Shown here one piece after another: positions 21,496 to 33,955 of a stretch of DNA of 64,000 bases (position 1 is the first letter of the stretch; the number at the start of each line of letters is the position of its first letter). The translations under genes and the position numbers were made by a program. A model generated the notes under the pieces. That model worked only from the letters and a program-made list of their open reading frames with translations, did no database searches and was not told the origin of the DNA. This stretch comes from Scleromitrula shiraiana (Eukaryota > Ascomycota > Leotiomycetes > Helotiales > Sclerotiniaceae), in contig JABELC010000008.1 in assembly GCA_028455995.1 (NCBI GenBank), positions 481,001 to 545,000 of the forward strand, given 5' to 3'.

Positions 21496-22014
21496 GAATC
21501 TGATATGGTGTTATGATTTTTTAACTCGATAGTTCCCAAAATTTCCTAATTAGGGGCTCAACTGATGAGGGTAGTATGTGGGTGAAATGATAAGATACAG
21601 TGGAGTTTGAGGATAAGCAGCTTACACGTTACCATGCATGGATCTAAAACTGCCATGTAATTTAACTTTCGTATCCAAAATTGTCAATGTCGAGATTGTA
21701 AGGGTTTTAGTTTGTGAGTGAAGGTACTTCGAATATGTTGGCCTTGACATCGCAGTCGCATCCGAAAACAGGTTATCCGAGAATGTCGGACCATAAGCGA
21801 AACCGAAGCCGACTCAGAAGATGACAAGATGTAGATGATTTAGAATGAAGTCAACCCTTTGTGAGAATTTTGAGACAGTCAACTATAGTATACAGGCCTG
21901 GAAAGTATCCTTTGATACCAACAACAGTGGCATGACGGATATCTAATCGTTAGTCAACTAATTACCATAACGTCGCCAACAATTGATAGAGATATTAGGA
22001 ACGGATATTCTAAG
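21496..22014. other. Intergenic region
   Basis: No coding sequence supported. It separates the relic paralogue from another remnant-looking open stretch. Confidence 0.4.
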
Positions 22015-22505
22015 AGTCATCTCCACACTGGGCGCATTGAGATAGGAATTGAGGATTCTGGGGGCGGGACCCAAATAAATGCGATTTGTTTCCCCTCATG
22101 GGTATCAAGATTAGGTGCTGACCAGGGAATGTCATTGTGGTATGTGCTTATTCTGATAGGACGCATCGTATGGAAAATTATAAATGAACAACAATATCCA
22201 TGGATCTCGCCGTTGCCCAAAGTCAAAGGAGTATGTGAAAATTATGCTACACGTCCTCGCAATTTGCCGTTATTTGAAACTCTTGGTGTATTGTGCTACA
22301 TCATCTGGCAGTATCTTAGTCATCCTATCAGAAATATCTGGACGGTAATAACAATGCTTCTATTAACCTCGTACGGTCGTTGAATTCGCGAAAGTATTGG
22401 GGAGAATCTGCGGTCAATGCTTGTCTTGCAGGCGGCACATGACAAGTCTTTCATCCTTAATGTTATCATTGCGCTGGGATCATTGCATACGGACTCTAGT
22501 CAGGT
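22015..22505 (+). pseudogene. Possible remnant of a fungal transcription-factor-like gene
   Basis: A frame open over 120 codons (22015-22383) lacks a convincing start, and its translation has hydrophobic segments I cannot place. Immediately after it, a short frame encodes LVLQAAHDKSFILNVIIALG-SLH before a GTACGT donor-like site. This peptide resembles the 'LQ-H-x-A-ALGSLH' stretch of the middle homology region of Zn2Cys6 transcription factors. No zinc cluster is visible nearby. It may be a gene fragment or an intron-rich gene I could not resolve. Confidence 0.25.
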
Positions 22506-24650
22506 ACGTTGTACTTGTGCAGGTACCAGTATACCGGTTTTGCAGCCTCGTGCTTTGATTTGTTGTGGCTAGGTTATTCAGTGGATACTCGAGTTGAATG
22601 ATTCGGCTCTTACCTTGCGTCATTATATCTTACTATTGACAGCGTCGTTCTCTCCACGTTTGAAAACCAGAGAGACCTATCTGATCATCTAAATTCACCT
22701 TCTAACGTGCTTTCAAATCAGTACATGAAACACACAAATTCTCTGATACTTCCGTCTATCGCTCCTTTCTTGTACTCTGCAAAATTGAGGGGAGTTCAAT
22801 GCCTTCTTGTATAGGGTAGCGGAGCACACCTCAGGGGCGGAACAGCGAATTCAGTCAAGTATTTCAATTCTTGATGGATATCGCACGATGCATCCCGATT
22901 GCCGTCAACGCATGCTGCTGTCTTGATAGCGCAAGTGACCGTTCTTCATTATTACTATTTCTTCTCTGCGTCAAACTTACACTTGACAGGATTTTATGGG
23001 TACCTTCGCTTCCGAAGATCTTGCATATGCTTGAATCAGGAAACACTATCATTGCTACCTGTGATGGCTCAACTTTTGGATACCATGTTTGTCTTCTCGG
23101 ATCTTTATGTTTCATATGGACGAAGTGTCGAGATATCGTTGTACACCTTTGAGCTCTCTACATGCAAGAGAAGGGTAATTAAAAGGATAGAGTATGGGAC
23201 AGCAAGATAAGCATCACGATCTAAGAAACAGACATAGTAGAAGCTACGGGGACTGTCAAAAGTCGAATATATACAGTTGGACTATGAAAAAGGCATAGCA
23301 AATATTAGACAATGCGATAACTGGAAAGTGATCCGTAGGTTTTGGTTGAGGTCGTGTTCTGATCAGGTTCTTGAGAAGTGGTGCTTGGAATGGCCGCGAT
23401 AACAAAAGGAATAGTCAAGGAACATTATACTAGGGATATTGGTTCGACAACTGCGACACTAGTTGCATATCAAATTGAGTTATCAATTCGAATCTGAATC
23501 TTTACCGTGGATACATCTCTGCCACCGGCCGACGCATACCAGATCGTCTTACTTGACGTAGTACATCAAGACCTTGATTCGATATATTGTATCTATGGAA
23601 GCTCAATATCGTAGCGCAAATAATTGGCTGCAGAAGTCCAGTGCTGACTATTCTCTGTATACCAGAACCAAAAGGTTGGGTTCTGCAAATATGCCAAAAC
23701 TTACCAGATAGCTCAAAAAGAATGCGGAAAATTACTAACCCGTCAGATCCTAAGTTTCGCAAAACTTGCACACTTGATACTCCTAGAATATCTTGAGGGT
23801 TTCCGGGAAAATGTTACAGTAACACGAGGGAGAGAATCCACCGGCTACGATTGCTTATATTTGAATAGATATCAGACCAATGAACGGAATAATGACAAGG
23901 ATAAAATGCAGACTTCAAGAATTACCGAATCACTTGTGCAGCTGTCAGCTATGCCCAGACTTTTGAACAAATTCTTCCGGATGAAAATTCGCCCGCAATT
24001 CCATTCGGCTGAAAAGTGTTCCGGACGAAGACATGCAATAAAATCTGTTCGGAGAATATACTATGTATCTCGAGCCGATCATCAGTCAGGGGTAATTTCA
24101 TTGCTTGCAGGTATATGATTCGGATAACGGGTAAAGCAAGATCATAAGCATCATTCTTTGAAATGCTTATAACAAAGCGAACATACTAGTAAGGTATGAG
24201 GATGTGAGACTGATGTCGTTTTTCCAGGCATATTTGAACGGAAATTTCCTCATGATCCATCCCACGGTTGATCGTGCGCAAATAGCTCTGGCTACCATAG
24301 ATACTACCAAACAGCACTATCCAAACATGCCGTTGGTCTTCGAATATGAAAGCCTTGCTTTTGAGAGTACTCCTTCCCGGCTGATCTCCAATTCAAGCAA
24401 ACTGCTTCTCCGGATCTTTCATTATTGCTACAGTACCGGATTTTCTACCTTCACACCTTCGAACCGGGTCAGCCTTACCTTTGTGAAAGCATTCTCCCAA
24501 ATTCTGCGTAACGATCCATTCCAGAGTATATGTTCGATCGATTTCACATTTTTGTATGAACGTTCTATTTTGATTCCAGAATTGCTGCGGTATCATTCGA
24601 GTAATGACTTAAGCAAATGTACCTGCAACCAAACTAAACCCTAGATCCCA
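22506..24650. other. Remnant-like stretch without a resolvable gene
   Basis: Several open frames of 60-146 codons (for example 22899-23210, 23774-24118, 24204-24644) look protein-like in places, but they change frame, lack clear splice junctions and match no family I know. A decayed gene or genes is the likeliest explanation; an orphan multi-exon gene is possible. Confidence 0.3.
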
Positions 24651-25514
24651 ATTCTCGCATGGCGATACATCTTCCTAGCATAAGACTTTCGATCGTATGA
24701 TTGATCTTAGTATCTGCGGGAAGAGCTAATTCATCAAAAATAATGGATAGAATGGAGGAAGAAATGCCAATGGACAGAAATGTGTACTTGGGGGGAAAGA
24801 GCTACGCTGGCTCGACACTAAGGCTCACCATGTATTTAAAGAGAAAGTTTTATAAGCAGTAGCGAGGTTGGAGAGCTTAGGGATGTGTCTGTACAGTCAA
24901 CACGTGACCTTACGTCACGTGCCCGTTGAGGAGATATATGCTCTCCACGGCGTACAACACCCTTCTTGATCTCCTTGAACATAATTATACAATACAAGGA
25001 ATGACCCTATATTGTACTGTTCCATCCCCCCGGAGTCATACAAACAGGATGAGAACACAATGATCCATGATTCGGAACTCTTTATTTGGGCGATCCAAAC
25101 AATTATTAATAACTCGTTTACTTCTCGTCGCTGTTGTTGATGGAAAATAACTTCTTGTTTGGTTTCATTAAAGTGTAGTGGGGGTCCAAGGCATTAATTT
25201 TTAGCGCCAATACCAATGATTTCAGAACATTGAGCATTCACTTCCCTTTCACAATCACAACAACGCAAATGGAGTGTTTTACTCAACATCCTCAGATAAA
25301 GACAATGAAGTGCGAAGTTATCATTACAGATAAGAGTTTCTTGTGCTCATTGGCTAATCTACTGCGGTGAACCATAGATTTTTATTGTTATATGAGAGAG
25401 GGTAGGGCACTCGCATTCAGATCCAAACCACCATGAATCATCCGGTCTTTTGTCTCCATATAAGTATTCTCCTTCTTGACCACAGAATTTCTGTCCCTCT
25501 CAACATCCGGGTTC
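24651..25514. other. Intergenic region with a CACGTGAC inverted repeat
   Basis: No coding sequence is supported. The stretch carries the palindromic site described separately at 24901-24921 and two poly-purine patches. Confidence 0.45.
24901..24921. promoter_or_regulatory. Inverted pair of CACGTGAC sites (E-box/Cbf1-type)
   Basis: CACGTGAC, a 5-bp spacer CTTAC, then GTCACGTG form a perfect 8-bp-arm inverted repeat; the centre also reads TTACGTCA (CRE-like). CACGTGA is the known core for bHLH factors such as Cbf1. Which gene it would control is unclear. Confidence 0.45.
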
Positions 25515-25850
25515 CTATTCTTCATTATCCTCAATCTTCTTCGCCCTGTTAATCTCAATCACAGTCATTCGAAGCGGTTGCTCACTAATAGTGATGGTCG
25601 TATCCTGACATTCAACCAGAACTTCCAGCATGCCGCCCCTTAGTGATCCTCTCTTCGATTTTGGCTCCACCATATCCTGTTCCTGTGTTGTTGCATTTGT
25701 TAACCTGGTTGATACGGTCTCGAGCAGCGGTCTCCGCAAGCTTCTTGTTTTCGAAAACTCCGTGGATGGTAATGCTCGGATTTGCTGATTCTAACACACA
25801 CCATTCTGATGTCACGTAGATGTGGTTTTCTTGGTCAGAAGAAAAGCTTG
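25515..25850 (-). pseudogene. Small conserved-looking fungal protein gene with a frameshift
   Basis: Reading the minus strand, one frame gives YVTSEWCVLESANPSITIHG followed by a helical stretch and TGYGGAKIEERITKG, then hits TGA. The overlapping frame continues GGMLEVLVECQDTTITIS to a TAG at 25515-25517. The switch falls in a GGGGCGGC run near 25630, so a one-base indel (or a sequencing error there) is the simplest explanation. There is no in-frame ATG before YVTSEW, so the 5' end is lost or lies in an upstream exon. I recall small fungal proteins of unknown function with a similar 'WCVLESxNPSxTIHG' start. Confidence 0.4.
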
Positions 25851-27574
25851 TTGAAGAGACAGCATTAACTGCTGGTGTTGAGATAGTATGTTCTGTGGGT
25901 TCTACTTGGCCGTTAATTACTAGGCAGATATTTCTCAGGGGTCATGTCTCTCTACTTACTTGCCGTTTCTTGACCATTTATCGACGCAGAATTTGCTTGC
26001 GTTGTGGAAGGAGTCATTGTTTGAGTCAGCACGAGGGTAGGTATACGTCTCTCGAAAGTATTATGGATTGGCATGATGAAAAGTTTTATCCAAGATCTTT
26101 AATGGTATGGTGCGTTGTCGCAAGTAGAGAGAAAGTTGGACAAAGTAGAGAGAATGGGGCAAACAAATATCAAAAGATATGTCAACCTCACCTAGGTCAG
26201 CATTTGAATATGGCTTGCGGAAAATTGCAGAAAAATTACTTTTTTCTTTTAGGTAAGCTAGGAAGCATGTTCTACTTTTCAAGGCAATCGGATCACCAGG
26301 CTGCGGCTCCATTGCATTAGTATCACAAGGATCATATGAAAGCGCAGAAAGGTGACAGACTATATGAAAAAAGCAATTCATGGTTCTGTACGAAGATGCT
26401 TTCTTTTTTACTTGAACGGTTTCTACTGCCTGAGGTATTTGGTTAGTTCTAAGCAACAAGCCGCAAGCAGCATGATGCAGAGACGCACAATACTAATTCG
26501 AGCTACTTTCGAGCCATTCTCGAGCCACTAGAACAATAGAATGCTTGAACCAGAGTGATCTGATTAGTTACCCCAAAACAATATCCGAACGTCCTCTCAC
26601 ACCTACTATGTTTTTATTGCATATGTCCAAGCCGATAAATTACGTAGCATCATCATTCATACTAGAATGTATTTAGTGTGAAGAGACTTTGAATTATTCA
26701 TCAATGAAGATGCATAGTCCAGCTATTCCAAGTTGAGGTTTCTTGTTGAAAGTCCCTATGTGTGTACATCCATAGCATCAAGTACAGTGTGATGTTGATA
26801 TTCCGATCGCCTCACTATATCTTTTCAAGCTATTCACTGTTTTTCTTTTTCCAAACTTATATGGGACCCAGACAGATAAACTTGGGCTCTGAGTAACTTG
26901 CTTGGTCATGTATGTCGAGTCACATCATTACTCGTTTGCTCAGCTTCTATCATATTTCTTTGCAATGCCATTGTACAAACTAGTGAAGTTATTGCCAATG
27001 AGCTCTGCTGTTTTGTTTCTTGAATCCTGGGGATTGAACCGGCGTAGATAGAGACGATACCTTGACTAGTTTGACCCGTATTAAGCACGGCCATCGAGCT
27101 GATACATACTTCACCTTTGGCAACTATTTTCAATCCCATTATATCTTCATTCATACCCCACTTTCCGCAAATGTCTTTTGAATCTTTCCTAATTCACCCT
27201 ATCCATATCTGATTATTCTCAACTTAAACTTTCTACCAACAACCATCAACAACAACGCAACCCCAGATAAACTTAAGAGCAACAAAACATTTGGCAACCA
27301 CACAATTCTATTTGACTATTGATTTCTCTGAGAATTACAATAAAAGTTGAGATCAAAGTTGCTCTTTTTCTCAGGATCAATTCTATTCATCTTACACCCT
27401 ATTTTCAAGTTTCCTACTACAAGCCTACTAAAGTTGAACGTCAACCAGCACGTCAATTCTATTATTCTTATCAAATTACAGCTTCAAGTTTCGCATTTCA
27501 CAGATCAAAGCTCTTAAATCATCATCCTTGAGTTTCATGGTCATTCTGTGCTATCAGCCATTGAAGTTGCCGCA
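25851..27574. other. Intergenic / leader region upstream of the SNF2 gene
   Basis: No gene is supported. The last about 300 bp (27210-27560) are rich in CAAC and pyrimidine tracts and look like a 5' leader of the helicase gene, possibly containing an untranslated intron. Confidence 0.4.
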
Positions 27575-30500
27575 ATGGAGCCCAATCCCCCATCGACCAC
27601 TCCAGTTTTGGAGAGCATTATTGCCATCGATTCGGATTCAGATTCAGATGTAATTATGGGTACAGAAACACAATGGCAACAAGCAGTTGTATCTAGAACC
27701 AAGTCTTCAGAAATCAGTGTTTCTCAGACTACCATCAAAGCCGAGGAAGGTGACAAGAAGGAAATTCTTCAAGATTTGTCGTCCTTTTCACATGAAGAAT
27801 CATTCACACATGCATCGAAGAGGAGAAAAGTATCTAACGATGAATCATCAGCTGTTGAGGAACTGGGTACGAAGGATGTTCTTATCAAGAATGAAACCCC
27901 AAATCTACCCTTTCTAAGAGATATCCCGACACCACCACCTGGTCGAAAGTCTCTTTTCGAAGGCACTCCGTTTGCTCTAGATCAATCCAAGCAAAATGAA
28001 GTAAAAGATGATGATAGTAACAAATCATCTGAGGGAACTGAATACGAGTTCGATAGGGAGACTACATCTAGTGAAAGTGATCATGATAGTAGGCGGCCAA
28101 AAGCACAGTCAAAAAAAGGAAAACCCAGACAGAAACCTGTGAAGACCTCAAGAGAGTGGTGGGCTCGTTATTATCGAAACAGAGCTAAGTTTCGGAAGTC
28201 AAAAAATCGAAGAACTTTTGCAAATGATGGAGCAGCATCAAAATTAAACAGCTTTATGAGCCACAATCCAGTTTCCGCTCACAACAAAGACACCGATGGA
28301 GAGCATGCTCCAGATATTGAATCTTCATCAAAGAAAGACTTTTTCGATCAAGTTGTTAGCAACATTCGAACTGATGGTCGGGTACATGACTGCCGAGGCG
28401 ACAAAACTGCTCTAAAGGTTGCTGGTGAAAGCTTTGGCTATGCTAATGTCAAACGTAATAGCAATAATACATGGTCGGTTACTGGAATGGAAACCGGTAA
28501 GCACTTGCAGTAATCCCATGATCCTTGAAAATTTCTGACTCACTTGATTGACAGCCATCTATCATCATCAATTGCTCGGTACTAGTTGGATGTTGGGTCG
28601 TGAATTTGACCCCATAGGCCCTGCAGGTGGTCTAAACTGCGATGTTATGGGCCTTGGAAAAACAGTAGAAGTTCTTGCTGTAAGTCGTGACCGAATTTTT
28701 GATGATAAGTTCTATGAATTAACTCACAACGCAGATGATTGTTGGCAACCCTCGCCCTAATAATGCGCGAAGTGAGGGAATAGGACCGTCGCTTATTGTC
28801 TGCCCCTCTAGCATCGTAAGTCAAATTAGAGCAGAGATTTTCAGTTGCTGATAACATTGCAGTCCGCTCAATGGGTAGAGGAGACCGAGAAACATCTTTA
28901 TCAAAAAGATATCAATGTAATATCTTATAGGAAGACCCAGGAACTCAAAAAGTCAAACCTTTTGGGTGCTGATCTAGTTATCACTACTTATAATCAGCTT
29001 AACATGAGCTGCCCGTGGCCCCCCAAAAAGTGGTTTGACGCACGAAAGCGAGCACAACGTGATGGACGGCCGGATGAAGAAATGGACCTCGAAAATTGGA
29101 TTGAGGATAATCGCGAAAACGCCGGCGGGCTATTGCATCAGATCCAATGGCAAAGAGTTAGTCTGATGTTACCATATTTAGTTAATTGTGTTATTGACGC
29201 ATATTTTTAGATTGTTCTTGATGAAGCTGTAAGCATAGTCAAAAGAATATATTTGCATATGCCATGTTCTAACCACAACATACAGCATTATATCAAAAAT
29301 CCCGCATCCATAACAAGCCATGCAGCAAATTCTTTGCTCGGACAGTATCGATGGATAGTGACTGGAGTAAGTTTAACAATTTTATGATTCCACTCTATAC
29401 AAGCTAACGTTTACAGACCCCAATGATGAATAATCGATTAGGTTAGTCTTTTGTGAGACCATCTCCAGAATTCTGCTCATGCATATCAGAGTTGTATCCC
29501 TATTTTCGCTTCTTGAAAGATCCATCAACGACAACCTTGACGAAGTAAGTTAAAACAGTCTTTTGTGCCTTAACAAGCACTAATATCATACAGGTTCAAG
29601 CGCGATTTCTGCAATCATAAATCTGTATGTTTTCAGTTTCATGACCAGCGAACAGTGCATTTACATAAAGATTTAGGTAGAATGTAATATTCGCCTAGAT
29701 GTCAAGTTGTCATCAACAGTCATTCGGTGAGTCTGAATGGCATGGCTAGAGTCTAGAGAATAATACTGATAATTAGCAGTCGGACTATGCGAGACAAGAT
29801 TCTCGGATATGAGATTGTAAAACTTCCACCTCCACATCGCAAGGATGAGCCAATTAAGTTCGGTTCGGCGGAGGAAATTTTATACAGAGCCGTCGAAAGA
29901 AGATTTAGGGAGATAATCAAAGCAAAAAAGCAACCATATCTTGATAATGACCCGCAGAAGAAGATGAAGTATGCCGTTGTTATGACTCTAAGATTGAGAC
30001 AGTAAGTTTATCATACAGAGGTTGTTTTCATTTGCTGACGATTTAGATTGACGGCATCTCCGATGTTGCTTGAACATGAAATGAAGGTTAGATCATGTGC
30101 CTCCGAAACTCTACTATGACTTATTGTGTTTAGAAAATGTTTGATGTCAAAAAACTGCGAGAACTCCGAAAAGAGATGCAAAAATCGGACCAAGCATTAC
30201 ATGATCGTACGTTCATTATCATAAGCTTGAATAACGATTTAAAGTACTAATCGCATCATAGGTATTGGGCTGTGGATTGAAGATTTCAAACATGGCCGGG
30301 TGAATCCAGATGATAGCAAGATCCTCGATGCAGATGAGTGTGAAATGTGCGGCGACATGATGGAAGAACCAAAACAAATTCCTGGCTGCGGGCATTTCTT
30401 TTGCAGTAATTGTATAGAAATGGATATCGCGGAACAAACCGCAAGAGATGATGTAAGTTGTTTAACTGGCTCAGTATCTTCAACTACTTAACTGCAATAG

Positions 30501-31511
30501 ACTTTACGTTGCCCAGCCTCTGGATGCGGAAAAACCTTCAGACATGAGCGTCTGAAGGCAATCTCAGACAATCCTAAAGGACCTACAAGCTCTTCCAATA
30601 AAGGAAGAGATGCGCTAAAATTTTTACCAACCCCCGAGGTACGTTCAGAGTGGCTAGAGGACTTTGAAAGGGGCAAGGCCGCACTACCTAAGAGCGCAAA
30701 ATTGGAAGCAATTCGAGATAAAGTTCAAGCCTGGAGAAAAGAAGCTCCATCCGACAAGATTATCATCTTCGTACAGTGGCGCATGATGATGCGTTTAATT
30801 GGAATCGTGCTTCAAGAAGACAACCACCATTTCATCTATTATGCTGTAGGTTTGGTTGAGAACTTGTCCATAGAAACCAAGACTAATATGCTACTAGAGT
30901 GAGATGAAGAGAAATCAGAAGGCGGATGCGTTAAAAGTATTCGAGACCACTCCCGAAGTTACCATCCTCATTATTGGATTAAAAGTTGGTGGAGTGGGGT
31001 TGAATCTGACATTTGCCAATCGTGCTATCATAGTGTAAGTCATTACATCTCCAAAGAATATATTTACATTATATTAATATCCATACAGTGACCTGTGGTG
31101 GAATGCAGCAGTGGAAAGTCAAGCTGACGGTCGAATTTTCAGAATTGGCCAAGAACGAGAGACATATTTCAGCAGAATGCTGATTAGAAGCAGTGTCGAC
31201 GTCCGACTATTTAGAAGTAATCCATCTAATATTCATGACTGTCTTCTTAATACTGATCACTCGTCTAGTGCAAGTCACAAAAACCATGATTATAGATGGA
31301 ACCTTGACCGGCAAACCTCTCCTCAGCGAAAAAGACTCTCTCTCATTCATTGGGGAAGTCGTTGAAGGTATACTTTCGCTGATGCTTAATGCTAATGTTG
31401 CTTTACTAATGGAATCTAGATAAAAACGGCAAATTCGTCAATATCGTTTCTGACTATGAAGAGCTGGACAAATGGCTCAAATCGCATTTGAAAAAAGCCG
31501 CTGAAAAATAA
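27575..31511 (+). CDS. SNF2-family ATPase with embedded RING finger (RAD5/RAD16-type), 19 exons
   Basis: DNA-translocating ATPase of the Snf2/Rad5-Rad16 class, probably nuclear, with possible E3 ubiquitin-ligase activity. Inferred exons: 27575-28496, 28555-28679, 28735-28815, 28863-29156, 29211-29228, 29286-29366, 29417-29441, 29490-29544, 29594-29624, 29677-29726, 29780-30001, 30047-30086, 30134-30206, 30262-30452, 30501-30845, 30898-31034, 31089-31216, 31269-31367 and 31420-31511. All join in frame to 1002 aa. The first 310 residues are acidic/basic low complexity. Motif I is MGLGKT (about 340-344, preceded by DV rather than the usual DE). LIVCPSS is motif Ia, DEAH lies at 478-481, and TGTPMMN is motif III. 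RING cysteines start at 699/702 (CEMC...CGHFFCSNC...CPASGC). Motif V is VGGVGLNL (about 880) and motif VI QADGRIFRIGQ. All helicase motifs are present, so it is likely active. The first ATG in the frame was used. Confidence 0.88.
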
Positions 31512-33955
31512 GATCCATGATAGATTTCTGAACTTCCCAACGGTATCCAGCGTTCATACACCTAGCTCATTTCTCCCAATCATCTTTTTACGACCACTCA
31601 AGTAGTTTCCCGAAACGAATTTTCTCGACCTTGTCTCCCCAAACGCACAAAAGCTTTCCCTCGAATTTCACTAACGAAACTCACTTCCTCAAAATACACA
31701 TCAAATTCCATCACCTTCCCCCCCTCGCTTATCTCATTAAAAATACTTCATCATTTCAACGACCATCTTTTAGCATACCCGACATCAATCCCCTCGGAAA
31801 TTTTCATCACGACCAGCATTTATTTTATTTATTCAAAAGGAAAGGACAATCGACATCAATCTCGAGTTTTTCATCAGCAACAGCATTTCTACCAGAACAT
31901 CATCTTCCTCTTTCTCATTCTAAGATTTAATAATCATCTACACTTACTTCAGCTCTTATTCATTCATCCCAACATCCATCTCCCGAATCAATACCCTGAT
32001 ATCCCTCACAATCTTCAAGAAATCTCATCATCTACTTACCTATTCATCTACCTATCACAACCTCATCACACCTCTCCTCTTCACTCCCTTTCGCATCTCC
32101 AATTCACCTCTTTTCTCTCGTCAGACCGACAAACAGGGAAAGGAACGAACGAATGGAAGCATGAAAGGATGAGAGGAAGGAAGGAACGACACCTAGATAA
32201 TTGGATGGAGAGATGAATTTTCACCTATTTTGCTTTTCCCTACTTCCCTTCTCCTCCCCTTTCTTTGCATATCCACATTTCCAGTTCCCCTTTACTATTC
32301 ACTCACTCACCGGATTTCGCTCATCTATCTACTTGGTATGGAGAGAGCATCAGGAACAATTGGAAGGGGAGGATCTTACATTTATTCATTCATTCATTCA
32401 TACACACATTCATCCATACATACATAGAAGCGAAAATAAAACATATTTACTCACTCACCCCGCCAAGCGATCTAGTTGTTTGTTGGAGTGGTTGTTCTGA
32501 GAATGGTGTATATGCGTATCATCAATAATATCGACATCAATGCTGTATATTAATTTACTACCCCATCAGTTGATTCCGCGTATTCAGCCATATCTATTTA
32601 TCTACCTACCTACCTACCTACCTACCTACCTATCTATCTATTCATCTAACACCCCTCTCCCCCCCTCCTCTCCCCTTTCCTTTCCTCATCATCCCCACCC
32701 CCTCCTCTCCATTTTCCATTTTCCATTCCCCATCCCAATCGATCTCCCTTCCTTCGCCATTCCACCATCTACATCACAAACAAATAAGTAAACAAACAAA
32801 TAAACAAACACATACCCACATACATAAAAAATCATTTACAAAATCATTCATATGTATCATATCATATTATATCATATCATATCATATCATTCTTTACTTT
32901 TATATCCTCTATCCTTCCTATCTCATCTCATTTCATCTGATCCTATCCCATCCCATCTCATCCTATCCTATCTCATCCCATTCCATCTTATCTCATCCCT
33001 TTTTCCATTTCACCATACCATACCATACCATACCATATCATCCATTTATGTATCCCATCTCACCAACCATCCAATCTCTCCATCCAATTTATCCAATCCA
33101 TCCAATCATCCATCATCCGTTATCCGTCATCCTTCATCCATCCATGTACGACACATAAGAAAGTATTACAACCACAAAATATTTAAAAATAAATAAAAAC
33201 AGTAAAAGGCGACTCCACCTCACTCCAACGTGCCATCTCATCTCACCCAATCCATTTCTCAAATCTCAAATCTCAAGAAAAGAAACAGAAAAGAAGAAAA
33301 GAAAAATAATAAAAGAAAAAAAGATATCATATTCCAGATCCACACACGCACAAGCACAAACACAAGCACAAGCACAAACACATACATACGGTACATACAT
33401 ACACACACACACATACAATCCATCTCATCTCATCTCAACTCAACTCATTTCAACTCATCTCCAAAAAAAGAATAATAATTACCAATCCAATGAATAAATA
33501 ACCTAACCACGTATCAATATCAATATCAATAATACCATATCATATTTAATCAGTCAATCAATCAATCACTCAATGTAGCCACCCTTTCCATTCCCGTCCC
33601 GTCCCGTCGAGCCGAAACCAATCGTATCATACCATATCATACCATATCCATTCGAATCCATACCAAGTAAGCAAGCAAGCAACCGGAATTATTAACCTAT
33701 GCGTTCATGCATCCAACTCGCGTATTTATCCACCCGCCGACTATCCATCCAACCGATCTAAGTATCCACTTCGCCTTCGCCTTCGCCTTCGCCTCCGCCT
33801 TTACCTCTACCCCATCCCCTATCCAATCCAATCCAATGCCCCATCCTCCGTCAACGATCTATCCATTCATTGTGACTCACGAATTCATGCATACCATACA
33901 AAACCCCAGTCCTACCCTCTACTCATAGCGCGACCTATCCCCACCCACCCCATCA
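31512..33955. other. Simple-repeat-rich intergenic region
   Basis: About 2.4 kb between the SNF2 gene and the AT-hook gene (convergent). It is strongly pyrimidine-rich on the plus strand and crowded with microsatellites: (CTAC)n near 32600-32630, (ATATC)n at 32860-32900, (ATACC)n near 33015-33040, (CACAAG)n near 33350-33380, (GCCTTC)n near 33776-33800. Open frames here encode only Ser/Pro/Ile/His-rich low complexity and are not genes. Confidence 0.6.
32597..32632. repeat. (CTAC)n microsatellite
   Basis: Seven or more CTAC units grading into TATC units. Confidence 0.8.

Noticed and set aside
32201..33475. Several plus-strand frames rich in Ser, His, Ile and Tyr
   Set aside because: They are translations of microsatellites.
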